Shown: piece by piece, positions 16,202-24,772 of the stretch | Layout of the letters: each line of letters begins with the position of its first letter | How positions within the stretch are numbered: position 1 is the first letter of the stretch | Source of the DNA: Actinomyces oris | Lineage (GTDB): Bacteria > Actinomycetota > Actinomycetes > Actinomycetales > Actinomycetaceae | NCBI RefSeq assembly: GCF_006546825.1 | Contig: NZ_VICC01000004.1 | Span: 124,001 to 188,000 of the forward strand | Reading direction: 5' to 3' | Length of the DNA stretch: 64,000 nt | Notes under the pieces: generated by a model | What the model was told of the DNA's origin: nothing | What the model saw: the letters and a program-made list of their open reading frames with translations, nothing else | Database searches by the model: none | Made by a program: the position numbers and the translations under genes

Positions 16202-17626
16202 TCAGACGGTTCGCCGGCTCGGGAGGCCAGGTGCGTCCGCGTTCCCGATCGGCTGCATCTCCTCCGACGTCGTCGGTGGCGGCTGGGTGGTCAGATTGAG
16301 TGCCAGCGCGAGCTGCTCCTCCGCGCGCCTCTGCTTGTCCTGGGCGATCTGCTCGGGGCTGTAGCCCAGGATGTTCTCCTGGATCGTCTCCAGGGCCTCG
16401 CCGGCGGCCTTGGCCTGCGCCGCGGCCGCGTACCGCTCGGTCATAGTCACGGTGGCCGGCGGCGCGAACTTGACCTCGACCGTGTCGCCCGCCAGGGACT
16501 CTCCCTCGACCTGCAGGGCCTTGACGAGCATCACCGCCAGGGCCGGTTTGAACCGCAGGATGCGGTCCTGGGCCTTGAAGACGAGCTGCTGCATCGGTTG
16601 CTCGGCACCGGAGGCAGACTGGTTGGCGGCGTCCGGAAGCATCGCCGAGACCGGGGTGTGGGTCTCGGCGGCGAGCTCGCGCCAATCGTCCTTGACCGCA
16701 CTGAGCATCGGGGTCAGGTCAACGGTCTGCGACTCCCAGATCTCGACGCCAGGAGGCAGCTCCCACAGCGCCCCCGGGCCCGGCTCGAACATCTCCTGGT
16801 AGTCAATGTCGTCGCCGTCGGGCCCCTCCTCGGGCAAGCCCGTACCAGGATCCGTGGAGATGGTCTTAAGGGCCCGCTGCCGGTAGGTCTGCATCGCCAT
16901 CGTGACCAGGCGGTAGAGGATCCCAGTGTTGATGCGGTCTATGAGGCCGGTGTGAGCCTCGAACTCCCCCATGCCGTCCTTGTTGCCCAGCAGCACGATC
17001 GGCGGGTCACCGTCGTAGACGTCGAGGCCGTCCAGGTCCCACCTACCCTGCACACGGCTGATGAGCTGGTTGCGCTCGTTGTAGACGGACCGGGAGTAGG
17101 TGGCCTTGACCCCGTCGACCCAGACGATCATGTGGTCGGCGCCCTCGGACACGGACCGCCAGACCTTGACCGCCGCGAGCGCCTTCCACGGGCGGACGGG
17201 GTCGGGCTCTGCGTAGAGCTGCTCGGGCATTTCCCGGGTGATGACGGCCTCGCCGTTGTCGTCTCGGGTGACCAGGAGGTAGCCGGTGCCGAAAGTGAAG
17301 GCGTCGCGGGCGGCGTCCTTGAAAGCGACGTCGAGGCGGTTGTCCCGCCAGATGCGGCGGGCCCGGACGGCTCGGGGGCCGTCGGGGGACTCTCCGACCA
17401 GGATCCCGTTGGGGATGAGGCGCTCGACGAGGGTGTCGACGATGAGCGCGCCGGCGTTAGCCAGGGCGCGTCGCTGGAAGGCCTCCCAGGACTTGCGCAG
17501 GTTGGGGCCCATCTCCGGCAGGGGCGCGTTGCCGTTGGTGTAGCCGCGCAGGCGGTCCACGCGGGGCCGTGCGGCGTCCATCCGGGAGGTCAGGAAGGTG
17601 ACCCACTGGTCGAGCGTCTTGCTCAT
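16202..17626 (-). CDS. Portal protein (SPP1 gp6-like)
   Basis: 474 residues. Twelve-fold ring through which DNA enters and leaves the head. Typical features: N-terminal GYTNGNAPLPEMG, the NAGALIVDTLVERL helix, FTFGTGYLLV, and the SAVKDDWRELAAETHTPVSA region followed by the QPMQQLVFKAQDRI crown helix. The C-terminus is helical and charged with a Pro/Thr tail. AGGGAGG precedes the ATG and the gene begins 9 bases after TerL. Confidence 0.92.
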   Translation of the reverse strand: MSKTLDQWVTFLTSRMDAARPRVDRLRGYTNGNAPLPEMGPNLRKSWEAFQRRALANAGALIVDTLVERLIPNGILVGESPDGPRAVRARRIWRDNRLDVAFKDAARDAFTFGTGYLLVTRDDNGEAVITREMPEQLYAEPDPVRPWKALAAVKVWRSVSEGADHMIVWVDGVKATYSRSVYNERNQLISRVQGRWDLDGLDVYDGDPPIVLLGNKDGMGEFEAHTGLIDRINTGILYRLVTMAMQTYRQRALKTISTDPGTGLPEEGPDGDDIDYQEMFEPGPGALWELPPGVEIWESQTVDLTPMLSAVKDDWRELAAETHTPVSAMLPDAANQSASGAEQPMQQLVFKAQDRILRFKPALAVMLVKALQVEGESLAGDTVEVKFAPPATVTMTERYAAAAQAKAAGEALETIQENILGYSPEQIAQDKQRRAEEQLALALNLTTQPPPTTSEEMQPIGNADAPGLPSRRTV

Positions 17627-17634
17627 GGTCCTCC

Positions 17635-19308
17635 CTATCCGTAGAGCCGGCGGGGCTTGCGTCGTCGCTGCGGGCGAGTGGCGCCCTTGCCGACGGCGTC
17701 CAGGCCCGCCCGGTAGGCGAACATGGCGCCCCAGGCGGCGTCGATCTTGGAGTAGTCCTGGTCATCGGCCGGCTTGGTGAGCACGTAGCCCGCCTGGCGT
17801 GGTGAGCGCCGGGCGTTGAGGAAGTGAGCGGTCATCTGCGGGTCACCGTCGTAGGTGACGCGGCCCTGCTGGATGGCGGAGAGCAACTGGGCGAAGGCCT
17901 CGCAGGTGGCTGAGACATTGCGCTGGGGGTAGCGGATGGGCTCGGCGGCGCTGATGCGGGCACGCAGGCGCCGCGAGTAGGCGGCCTCCCAGGTCTTGAC
18001 GTCCTGCGCCCAGCCGGCTGAGGGGTCGGCGTAGAAGCCGACGACGTTGTAGCGCTCGAAGGTCTTCCGGACGGTCTGCTCGATCTCGAGGCGCGGTGGC
18101 TGCCAGCCTTCGCCCTTGGGGCCGTCGGGCTGGGACCAGACGCCGATCTTGAACAGGTGCTGCTGGGTGACCGAGTAGCCGATGAGGACCGTGGAGTCGG
18201 CGATGCCGATCTTGCGGCCCTCGGAGCCGTCGAAGCCGAGGGTGATGGGCTCGTTGGTGGTGATGGTCTTGCTGTGGTCCTCGATGGCGCGCAGCTCGGG
18301 CATGGTCAGCCAGGCGTCGGAGGCGGCGCCGATCTGGTTGAGGAAGTCGGCGCACATCTCGGCGGGGTCGTTGTCCGTCTCCCAGAAGTCGTCGGCGGTG
18401 CGCTCGATGTCGACCCAGCCCGGTGAGCAAGCAGGCTCGTGGATGGCGCACCCGCGTGGGTCGGCTGAGGCGTCGCCGTAGGCGATGCGCAGGCCCTCGA
18501 TGAGGCTGTCGCGGTCGGAGATGTCGGTGTCCAGCGGCGCGGCCCTGTGGTCGTACAGGAGGCGCCTGGCAGCGGCCTCCTTGACCTTGCCCGCCTTGAT
18601 CTGCTCGGCGTAGCGAGCCGTCGTCTCGGCGACCGAGTTCTCGCCGATCGTGTAGGCGTTGGGAGTCTCGATCGTGACACCGCCGAGCTTCGTGGCGTTG
18701 TTGCGCAGCGTCTTGGCGAGCTTGGGGCCGCCGTTGCTGGGCACCCAAGTCTCGGTCTGGTCCAGGACCGCCATGACGGCGCGGGCGCCCTTGACCGAGG
18801 TCGCCGAGGAGGTCCGCTTCTCGATCCTGCCGCGGCGCATCGTAACGAAGGAGTCCAGCGGGTCGACGTCGTACTCATCCTGGGCCGGCGAGCCCCGCAG
18901 CATCTCCAGCAGCGGCGCCCAGGTGTTCGAGGTCTGGTCATCGGTGGTGGCCGTGACCTGCACCAGCGGAGTCCGCCTGGTCGCCCACGGCACGCCCACC
19001 GGCTGGCCGGCGGCATCCCACCCATCGCACAGCACGGGCCCCATGGCCTCAACACAGCAGACCGCCGCCACGAACGGGCTCTTACCCCATCCACGAGGAC
19101 GAGAGAGGACCGCGCGGGACTTCACACGCCTGCCCGTAAGCGGGTCGAGCTCGTAGAGCCGCACCAGGAAGTCCAGCTCCTCCTGCGTCGGGACGAAGGG
19201 CAGCAGCTCGTCGCAGTCGGGCTGCAGGAGGAAGTCAGTCATCCAGTCGGCGACGTCGTACCCCAGGGTCGGGAACTCATCATCCTCATCCAGCGGGGAC
19301 CACGGCAT
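17635..19308 (-). CDS. terL: Terminase large subunit
   Basis: 557 residues. DNA-packaging motor. The ATPase has a Walker A motif at 70-77 (RPRGWGKS) and a hydrophobic strand with acidic end (AVMAVLDQTETW) as Walker B region. The nuclease half starts with LGFDGSEGRKIGIADSTVLIG, whose aspartate is the first metal ligand, and continues through VVGFYADPSAGWAQDV. Follows the small subunit and precedes the portal, the normal order. Confidence 0.93.
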   Translation of the reverse strand: MPWSPLDEDDEFPTLGYDVADWMTDFLLQPDCDELLPFVPTQEELDFLVRLYELDPLTGRRVKSRAVLSRPRGWGKSPFVAAVCCVEAMGPVLCDGWDAAGQPVGVPWATRRTPLVQVTATTDDQTSNTWAPLLEMLRGSPAQDEYDVDPLDSFVTMRRGRIEKRTSSATSVKGARAVMAVLDQTETWVPSNGGPKLAKTLRNNATKLGGVTIETPNAYTIGENSVAETTARYAEQIKAGKVKEAAARRLLYDHRAAPLDTDISDRDSLIEGLRIAYGDASADPRGCAIHEPACSPGWVDIERTADDFWETDNDPAEMCADFLNQIGAASDAWLTMPELRAIEDHSKTITTNEPITLGFDGSEGRKIGIADSTVLIGYSVTQQHLFKIGVWSQPDGPKGEGWQPPRLEIEQTVRKTFERYNVVGFYADPSAGWAQDVKTWEAAYSRRLRARISAAEPIRYPQRNVSATCEAFAQLLSAIQQGRVTYDGDPQMTAHFLNARRSPRQAGYVLTKPADDQDYSKIDAAWGAMFAYRAGLDAVGKGATRPQRRRKPRRLYG

Positions 19309-19326
19309 CCGGCCGCACCCCCTACA

Positions 19327-19821
19327 TCAGTCGACGACGCGCAGCACCTTCGAGCGAGCCCGCGAGCGCGATCCCGACGCGGCGGCGGGCTCTGCGACCT
19401 CAACAGCGCCTCCTGCCTCGGCGCTATCGGCGACGGCGAAGGTGATGCGCAGGCGGGCGCGGTCCTCGGGGGTGGCGCCGAACTTGGCGACGCGCAGGCG
19501 CAGCTCGGGGCCGAGCCTGACATCGCCCTTCCAGTAGCGGGCGTGGAGCAGAGCCGTATCCATCAGGAACGCCCAGTCGACGTCGGTGTAGTCAGTCGAC
19601 AGCGGCGACTCGGCCCACATGCGCCACCAGCGCTCGGTGATGGCCGGCCAGTGGAAGCGCTTCTTGTGGACCGTCCCGTCGTCGTCGGTGACGTCGACGT
19701 AGATGGTCGGCAACCTCGGCTGGGTGACCGGCACAGCGGGTAGGACCTTGAGCGGCTCCGGATCTTTGTTACGGCGCGCCCGCTTGGACGGATCCTTGGG
19801 CTGCGGCCCCCTGCCTGCCAC
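19327..19821 (-). CDS. terS: Terminase small subunit (P27-type)
   Basis: 164 residues from a GTG. The N-terminus MAGRGPQPKDPSKRARRNKDP is the standard opening of actinophage P27-like small terminases, followed by the helical ITERWWRMWAESPLSTDYTDVDW region. Recognises packaging sites and feeds DNA to TerL. It is the first gene of the late block, divergent from a plus-strand primase-domain gene only 57 bases away, so a late promoter likely lies in that gap or upstream of the HNH gene. Confidence 0.85.
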   Translation of the reverse strand: MAGRGPQPKDPSKRARRNKDPEPLKVLPAVPVTQPRLPTIYVDVTDDDGTVHKKRFHWPAITERWWRMWAESPLSTDYTDVDWAFLMDTALLHARYWKGDVRLGPELRLRVAKFGATPEDRARLRITFAVADSAEAGGAVEVAEPAAASGSRSRARSKVLRVVD

Positions 19822-19878
19822 CTTTCCACACCCCCAAATCCCTGTTATTCCAACGAATTAGCCGTTACACTTGAGTCT

Positions 19879-20445
19879 ATGAGGACATGCGGCAGGCCGG
19901 GGTGCGACCGCCAGATCAGCGGCTCGAAGCGGGCCGATACCCGCTTCTGCTCGACACGCTGCCGCGTAGCCGCGCACCGCGAGCGCCGCCGTCGCGCCGC
20001 CAAGGCCTGCCCCGTACCCGCAGAGATGCTGACGATGCCGAGATGGGTCAACCACGACGAGCACAAGCGCCCCATCTGCCCGTCCACCGGCCGGTGGGCG
20101 TCAGTGACCGACCCATCGACCTGGGACACCTGGCAGGCCGCGAGCAAGCGCGACAGCCGAATCGGCTTCGTGCTCGGCGGAGGTATCGGGTGCATCGACC
20201 TGGACCACTGCCTGGACGCCCATGGGCGACCGAGCGAGGCAGTGGTCGAGCTGCTCGAGTTCTACGCCGGCTCCTACGTCGAGGTCTCGCCGTCGGGAGA
20301 CGGGCTGCACGTGTGGGGCACGGCCCCGGAGCGCCGCGGTTTCCGACGCACCTGGAAGGGCCAGTCGGTGGAGTTCTACTCCCAGGACCGCTACGTAACA
20401 GTCACCGGGCGAGTTTTCCGCCCCGGGGCGCTGCTGCCCCTCTGA
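19879..20445 (+). CDS. Stand-alone PrimPol domain with N-terminal zinc motif
   Basis: 188 residues on the plus strand, against all surrounding phage genes. An N-terminal Cys cluster (CGRPGCDRQISGSKRADTRF then CSTRC, residues 4-31) precedes a primase-polymerase core: FVLGGGIGCIDLDHCLD holds the catalytic acidic pair, SPSGDGLHVWG and VEFYSQDRYVTVTG are the other signatures. The usual enzyme is fused to a helicase and is several hundred residues longer; here it stops after the core. It may be a naturally minimal enzyme, a remnant, or a separately transcribed moron. No good ribosome-binding site is visible. Confidence 0.78.
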   Translation: MRTCGRPGCDRQISGSKRADTRFCSTRCRVAAHRERRRRAAKACPVPAEMLTMPRWVNHDEHKRPICPSTGRWASVTDPSTWDTWQAASKRDSRIGFVLGGGIGCIDLDHCLDAHGRPSEAVVELLEFYAGSYVEVSPSGDGLHVWGTAPERRGFRRTWKGQSVEFYSQDRYVTVTGRVFRPGALLPL

Positions 20446-20572
20446 ACGCCCTCACACGCAGCCTCAACGGCATCCCAGCCAGGCGGCAGGGGTGCCATAT
20501 TTCGTTGCAATCGCAGCGGAAAGTCGTGTTCTCAGAATCCCCAGACCCGTACACAGAAAAAACGACAGCATC

Positions 20573-20929
20573 TCACGGTGCTGGGGCCGGGCGGGGTACG
20601 GGGTCCCCACCCCCGTCGGTGGTCGGGATGAGCCCGGGATGCGGTGGCCGGCGTGGTGCTCGGGCCGCGCGCAGCGCCGCGAGGTCGGCACGCGACTCCT
20701 GCTGCGTCTTGCGCTTGTGATGCCATGAGCACAGCCACTGCAAGTTGGAGACGTCGTGATCGTCTCCGCGCTCGATGTGGTCGCACTCTCTGCCAGGCTC
20801 GACGCACCTTGTTCCATCGCCCATGACACCTTCGCACTGACCGCCTGCGCGCTGAGCGACGAAGGCGCGACGCAGCTGCCAGTCATCGGGAAGACGTGAA
20901 GAGCGGTCACTGCTCTGCCACGCCACCAT
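20573..20929 (-). CDS. HNH endonuclease next to the terminase
   Basis: 118 residues. GGGAGG lies upstream of the ATG at 20929; a longer frame is open but lacks that signal. The HNH fold is clear: RRAFVAQRAGGQCEGVMGDGTRCVEP supplies the metal cysteines (in part: QCEGVMGDGTRC), CDHIERGDDHDVSNLQWLC the catalytic His and zinc Cys, and WHHKRKTQQES the end. HNH proteins beside terminases are required for packaging cleavage in many cohesive-end siphophages, which suggests a cos-type packaging strategy here (inference). Confidence 0.85.
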   Translation of the reverse strand: MVAWQSSDRSSRLPDDWQLRRAFVAQRAGGQCEGVMGDGTRCVEPGRECDHIERGDDHDVSNLQWLCSWHHKRKTQQESRADLAALRAARAPRRPPHPGLIPTTDGGGDPVPRPAPAP

Positions 20930-21116
20930 GACAACCTCCCTTGGTTGAAGCGGCTGGGCGCAAGTGTCCCGCTGACACCAAGGATGCAATACGATCGAAC
21001 GCCTGTCCAGACGGTGGTGCGCACGGCGTGTCACACCAAGACCAAAGGAGCGCTGTGCTGCCGCAAGGTGCAGCGTAAAATCATCCAGCCCGCTCAATGG
21101 TGAGAAAGGAACAACG

Positions 21117-21476
21117 ATGTTCGGACGTAAGAAGGAACGACCTATCAGCTTCTTCTTCTCGGCGAAGGATGGGGCCCTGCATCTCTACCCCGACCGGCTG
21201 GAGAAGAAGGGGGGTGGGTCCGTTGAGACCCTCCCCCTCAGTCAGCTAGAGGGGGTACGTCTTGAGGACGGGGAGGAGCTATCCTCCCGGGTCACGATGA
21301 CCCGGCTGGTCACCCTCGGGGTGTTCGCCCTCGCTGCCAAGAAGAAGACTGGGGGCGAGAAGTTCCTGACCATCGAGAGCCCAGACATCTTCTGGACGAT
21401 CGAGGTCCCCCGAAAGAACATCGGCGCAGCGCAGCGATTCATCGGCGACATCGAGCAGCAACGCCGCCGGCTCTGA
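21117..21476 (+). CDS. PH-like domain protein, plus-strand moron
   Basis: 119 residues, isolated on the plus strand between the early and late minus-strand blocks. Beta-rich with a terminal helix: ALHLYPDRLEKKGGGSVETL, LPLSQLEGVRLEDGEEL, a hydrophobic VTLGVFALAAKKK segment, FLTIESPDIFWTIEVP and the closing helix AAQRFIGDIEQQR. This resembles short bacterial PH-domain proteins. GAAAGGA lies 6 bases before the ATG and the A/T-richer 80 bases upstream probably hold its promoter. It ends at a strong hairpin. Orientation and own signals fit expression in the lysogen. Confidence 0.65.
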   Translation: MFGRKKERPISFFFSAKDGALHLYPDRLEKKGGGSVETLPLSQLEGVRLEDGEELSSRVTMTRLVTLGVFALAAKKKTGGEKFLTIESPDIFWTIEVPRKNIGAAQRFIGDIEQQRRRL

Positions 21477-21490
21477 CCTCTCGCCCGCAA

Positions 21491-21537
21491 GCACGTAGAT
21501 CCCCCTGGCGTTGCGTTTGCCAGGGGGATCTACGTGC
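21491..21537. terminator. 19-bp perfect inverted repeat between converging genes
   Basis: GCACGTAGATCCCCCTGGC, a 9-base loop, then its exact reverse complement. It separates the end of the plus-strand PH-like gene from the end of the minus-strand early operon, so it probably stops transcription from both sides. There is no T-tract, which is common in high-GC actinobacteria. Confidence 0.75.
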
Positions 21538-21547
21538 CGGGCACAGG

Positions 21548-21778
21548 CTACTGGCTGCAGGTAGCGCGACGGCCGCGTTTCCAGTCTGCGCGGTGCGCGG
21601 CCGCCTCCCGCTCGAGGACGTCGGGCCAGGCCACCCACACCTGGCCGGCGGAGCGCAGACTCCTCACCCTCTTCCGACGCCGCCAGGACTGAAGAGTGCG
21701 GTAGCTCAGACCCGGAATCCGCTCCCGGACCTCAGCCGCAGTCACCCACTCCACCCCGTCAGGTCCGGTCACGCTCAC
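21548..21778 (-). CDS. Small helix-turn-helix DNA-binding protein
   Basis: 76 residues from a GTG that overlaps the upstream stop (GTGA). WVTAAEVRERIPGLSYRTLQSWRRRKRVRSL is a MerR/excisionase-like winged helix-turn-helix (given here in parts: TAAEVRERIPGLSYRTLQSW), followed by a VAWPDVLEREA helix. Last gene of the early operon. The place before the late genes makes a regulator of late transcription a possibility, but excisionase-type roles are equally open. Confidence 0.68.
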   Translation of the reverse strand: MSVTGPDGVEWVTAAEVRERIPGLSYRTLQSWRRRKRVRSLRSAGQVWVAWPDVLEREAAAHRADWKRGRRATCSQ

Positions 21779-22611
21779 GCCGCGGCCGCCTCGGCCTGGG
21801 CGTCGGCGAGCGCCTGGCTCAGGGCCTGCTCCCAGTCCTCCTCGGTGAGCACGCTCCCGCACGAGGGCACGATGCAGCGCACCAGGCGATCGGCTCCCGG
21901 CACCGAGGGCGGGACGATCACCAGCGACCATGCTTCGCACGACGGGCAGCGCACCTCGGTGACCCTGCGCTCCGGCTCCTGGACCGGCCAACGGTCGAGC
22001 GCTCTGCTCGCGGCCGGAGCCAGGTCGGCGATCATGTCCGCGGCCCAAGGCTGGGAGGCGACCCACTCCAGGTGCGGGTCCAGCCAGGCAACGAGACGAC
22101 GTGTGTCCTCCGGCTCCCGAGGACCGAGGATCACCGGGTCGGCAACGCCGTCAGCGACGTCGGCCCAGTCCAACGGCCCGGCTACCGGGCGCCCCTCCGA
22201 CCAGCGGCACAGGCCCACCGGCAGGCTGCCGGCAGTCGGGTGCTCCACCGCGACCTCCTGCGCCCAGGTACCCAGGATCGCGTGCAGCTCATCAGCCGCC
22301 ACCAGCGCACCGGAGTACAAGCACCCAGACCCCGGCGTTGACCGGCCACCACCAGCCCGGCCCAGCGGGCTCCGCAGGGAGGGCGCACCCATATCGAACA
22401 GGTGTTCAACCAGGGACGGCAGGGTGCGGACTGAGGACTGAAGACGCCCCCAGCACCAGGAGCACAGCAGCCCAAACTCCGCCTGACGAGGCAGGCAACC
22501 AGCGCACTCAACCTCCTCCGGCTCCCCGTACTCATCCCGCCCCCAGGCCCAGCCGTCGCACTCGGCCAGGTGATGGCCGCGAATCGCGCAGCCCGACGCG
22601 CACTGACTCAT
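21775..22611 (-). CDS. Cys-rich zinc-finger protein of the early operon
   Basis: 278 residues, function unknown. AGGAGA lies 8 bases before the ATG. The first 55 residues hold several Cys/His pairs (CASGCAIRGHHLAEC, CAGC, CSWC) and the C-terminus another set (CPSCEAW ... CIVPSC), so two separate zinc modules frame a mostly helical middle with SLVEHLFDMGAPSLRSPLGR and DELHAILGTWAQEVA. Proteins with this layout occur beside replication genes in actinophages and are usually listed as hypothetical. A structural zinc role in a nucleic-acid-binding protein is likely. Confidence 0.7.
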   Translation of the reverse strand: MSQCASGCAIRGHHLAECDGWAWGRDEYGEPEEVECAGCLPRQAEFGLLCSWCWGRLQSSVRTLPSLVEHLFDMGAPSLRSPLGRAGGGRSTPGSGCLYSGALVAADELHAILGTWAQEVAVEHPTAGSLPVGLCRWSEGRPVAGPLDWADVADGVADPVILGPREPEDTRRLVAWLDPHLEWVASQPWAADMIADLAPAASRALDRWPVQEPERRVTEVRCPSCEAWSLVIVPPSVPGADRLVRCIVPSCGSVLTEEDWEQALSQALADAQAEAAAA

Positions 22612-22639
22612 CGCATGTCTCCTTGCAGCTTCACTCGGT

Positions 22640-24037
22640 TCATCTTCTGGCCCTTCGCCGTCGTCGTGGTCTTCTCCGACCAGTGCCAGGGGGCGCGCCT
22701 CCCAGCCCGGGCCCAGTCCCGGACAGGCCCCTCCCAGGACCCGAGGCCCGGCCCTGCCCGTCCCTACCCGACCCGGCGTATCCAGATTCCGTACCCGGCG
22801 GATCTGTCTCGATCTGTCCGGATCTGACCTGATCTGGCAGATCCGGACAGATCGAGGGAGTCGACCGCGCCCCAGGGGCTGCGCGTGCGGCGTCCTGCGG
22901 CCCGCCGGCGGGGTCAACCGTCTCCACGTGTGTCTCATCATCACCGCGCGCTGACGGGCTGCCCAGCTGGCTGCTGGACGGCCTGCCCCAGTGGAGCTGG
23001 GGTGCTCGACCCGGCCGTGTCCCTGCCTGGCTGGCAGGTCGGCTGGGGAACGTGTCTGGCGCGCGGGAGGCCTCGGCCGCTGGGGCGGGCCTCTCCTCAC
23101 CGGTGGTGAGGGGCTCAACCCGACCAACGCGGTCCGACTGGCTGTCGGCGCGTCCGGGGAGCCTGCGATGAGCTGCCTGGCCCGACTGGCTGCCGGGCAG
23201 GTGGGATGTGGAGACGGGTCCAGGCCGGGGCGGCTGGCTGCCGGCCCCGACTCCGTCGACGGTCTGCGAGGACGTCCGCACGTCGCTACCCGCACGCAGA
23301 GGCTTGGTCCCCTCCGCAGCGAGCTCGGGCGGGCGCATGTCGTGAAGCGCCAGGACGTCGGCGTGGCTGTTGAGCCACTCACGGGTCCGGGGCGAGTAGT
23401 ACGGGCGGTCCGGAGGAGTCAGCAGCGGCCGGATGCGATCGGCCGCCGCCATTCCCTCCGATGGGGGCAGCCCTTTGGAGGCGTTGCCCCGGATCGAGTT
23501 GCACGACCGGCAGGCCACGACCTCGCTGTGCCACGTGCCCGACTGGCCAGGCAGGCGATGGTCGTAGGTACCGCCCTTGCCGCCCTTGCGGTCGGCCCAG
23601 TTGACGACCTTCCCGCAGTAGCGGCACGCGTCGCCATCGCGCCAGCGCACCGGCACGATGATCGACAGGTCCCCGTTGTTCGCCTTACGGTCGCGCTCCC
23701 ACGCGACCTCCTCGGCGGTCTTGATGTGGACGAAGTCCGGATCCGCCACCAGGCGGAAGAAGCGTCTCCCGGATCCGGGTTCAACGTCCTGCACCCCGTA
23801 GCCGGCGAAGGCCGCCAGCTCGAGCAGGTGATCGGCCTGAGACTTCGAGCCGGCCATCTGCACAGCGGACGAGTACCAGAACACGTAGTCCGTCAGGTAC
23901 TGCGCGCTCATCGCCGCCAGGCGCAGCATGAACCCGAACACCTCGTTGACCGACCTGTCATCGGCATCCGGGTGCTCCGCGACCGCCAGCACGATCGGGT
24001 GCGTGGCCGCGGTGTCAGTCAAACGTGCCCAAGGCAT
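22640..24037 (-). CDS. Phage replication protein with HNH domain
   Basis: 465 residues. The N-terminus (MPWARLTDTAATHPIVLAVA, NEVFGFMLRLAAMSAQYLTD) is the winged-helix opening of actinophage replication initiators. Residues about 137-192 form an HNH/zinc module: CRYCGKVVNWADRKGG, the catalytic-type TYDHRLPGQSG and CRSCNSIRGN. From about 225 onward the protein is disordered, Pro/Ser/Arg-rich. The segment encoding residues near 395-412 contains phased GATCTG repeats and a 19-bp inverted repeat, a lambda O-like layout in which the origin lies inside the initiator gene (inference). Weak RBS. Confidence 0.75.
   Translation of the reverse strand: MPWARLTDTAATHPIVLAVAEHPDADDRSVNEVFGFMLRLAAMSAQYLTDYVFWYSSAVQMAGSKSQADHLLELAAFAGYGVQDVEPGSGRRFFRLVADPDFVHIKTAEEVAWERDRKANNGDLSIIVPVRWRDGDACRYCGKVVNWADRKGGKGGTYDHRLPGQSGTWHSEVVACRSCNSIRGNASKGLPPSEGMAAADRIRPLLTPPDRPYYSPRTREWLNSHADVLALHDMRPPELAAEGTKPLRAGSDVRTSSQTVDGVGAGSQPPRPGPVSTSHLPGSQSGQAAHRRLPGRADSQSDRVGRVEPLTTGEERPAPAAEASRAPDTFPSRPASQAGTRPGRAPQLHWGRPSSSQLGSPSARGDDETHVETVDPAGGPQDAARAAPGARSTPSICPDLPDQVRSGQIETDPPGTESGYAGSGRDGQGRASGPGRGLSGTGPGLGGAPPGTGRRRPRRRRRARR
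22801..22856. repeat. Phased GATCTG iterons with 19-bp inverted repeat, origin candidate
   Basis: GATCTG recurs at 22801, 22811, 22821 and 22831, exactly 10 bases apart, one per helical turn. CTCGATCTGTCCGGATCTG (22808-22826) is the perfect inverse of CAGATCCGGACAGATCGAG (22838-22856), with an 11-base spacer containing the fourth GATCTG. It lies in the low-complexity part of the replication gene. Looks like a protein-binding array, most simply the phage replication origin. Confidence 0.6.
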
Positions 24038-24132
24038 GGAACGGGGATCTTTCTACTCACAAAACAACAGGACATCTACGGCGCCGGGCGGCTCTCGGCC
24101 GCGAGCGCGATGGCGTCTCATGGGGACTCCAC

Positions 24133-24693
24133 TCAGAACGGGGGCTCGTCTCGGAAGGCTGCTTGCCCGCCCGTGGCCCACGGGTCGTTCGGGGTGCCGC
24201 CTTGGGGCGCCTGCCAGGTTCCGGCCGCTGGCGGCTGGACTGGGGCCTGCTGTTGGGGCTGGCCGATGCCGGAGCCGAAGGCCGTGGGGCTGGCCTGGCC
24301 GCCGCCGAAGCCACCCTGGCCGCTGCTGCGGGGCTGGCGGGTGACCTGGGCCTTGGCGTAGCGCAGGGAGGGACCGATCTCGTCGACCTGCATCTCCACG
24401 ACCGTGCGGTTCTCGCCCTCACGGGTGGTGTAGGAGCGCTGGACCAGCCGGCCCTGGACGATGACGCGCGTGCCCTTGGTCAGCGACTCGGCCACGTTCT
24501 CCGCAGCAGCGCGCCAGATCGAGCAGCGCATGAACAGGGCCTGGCCGTCCTTCCGCTCGCCGGCCTGGCGGTCGAAGGTACGCGGCGTGGAGGCGACCGT
24601 GAAGGAGGCCACCGCTGCCCCGGAGGGCGTGAAACGTATCTCGGGGTCCGCGGTGAGATTCCCGACCAGAGTCAGCACGGTCTCACCGGCCAT
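24133..24693 (-). CDS. ssb: Single-stranded DNA-binding protein
   Basis: 186 residues. OB fold in the first 115 residues: [57 protein letters not shown] and the [11 protein letters not shown] strand, all standard SSB blocks. A Gly/Gln/Pro linker leads to the acidic partner-binding tip DEPPF, a variant of the usual DDDIPF. Coats single-stranded DNA during phage replication and recruits partners. GAGGGG lies 7 bases before the ATG, and a 29-codon gene overlaps its start. Confidence 0.93.
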   Translation of the reverse strand: MAGETVLTLVGNLTADPEIRFTPSGAAVASFTVASTPRTFDRQAGERKDGQALFMRCSIWRAAAENVAESLTKGTRVIVQGRLVQRSYTTREGENRTVVEMQVDEIGPSLRYAKAQVTRQPRSSGQGGFGGGQASPTAFGSGIGQPQQQAPVQPPAAGTWQAPQGGTPNDPWATGGQAAFRDEPPF

Positions 24694-24772
24694 CAGCTGC
24701 GCCCCTCATGCGGTGGTGGGCGAGGCGGCGGCCCAGGACGACCACGGCCGCGACGATGACGACGACGCTCAT
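24683..24772 (-). CDS. 29-residue membrane micropeptide
   Basis: [20 protein letters not shown] and a short basic end (RMRGAADGR). A single hydrophobic helix (about 2-13) followed by positive charges is what a one-pass membrane peptide with a cytoplasmic C-terminus looks like. The ATG overlaps the upstream stop by 4 bases, GGGAGG precedes it, and it overlaps the ssb start by 11 bases, so translational coupling on both sides is likely. Too short for standard gene finders. Function unknown. Confidence 0.45.
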   Translation of the reverse strand: MSVVVIVAAVVVLGRRLAHHRMRGAADGR

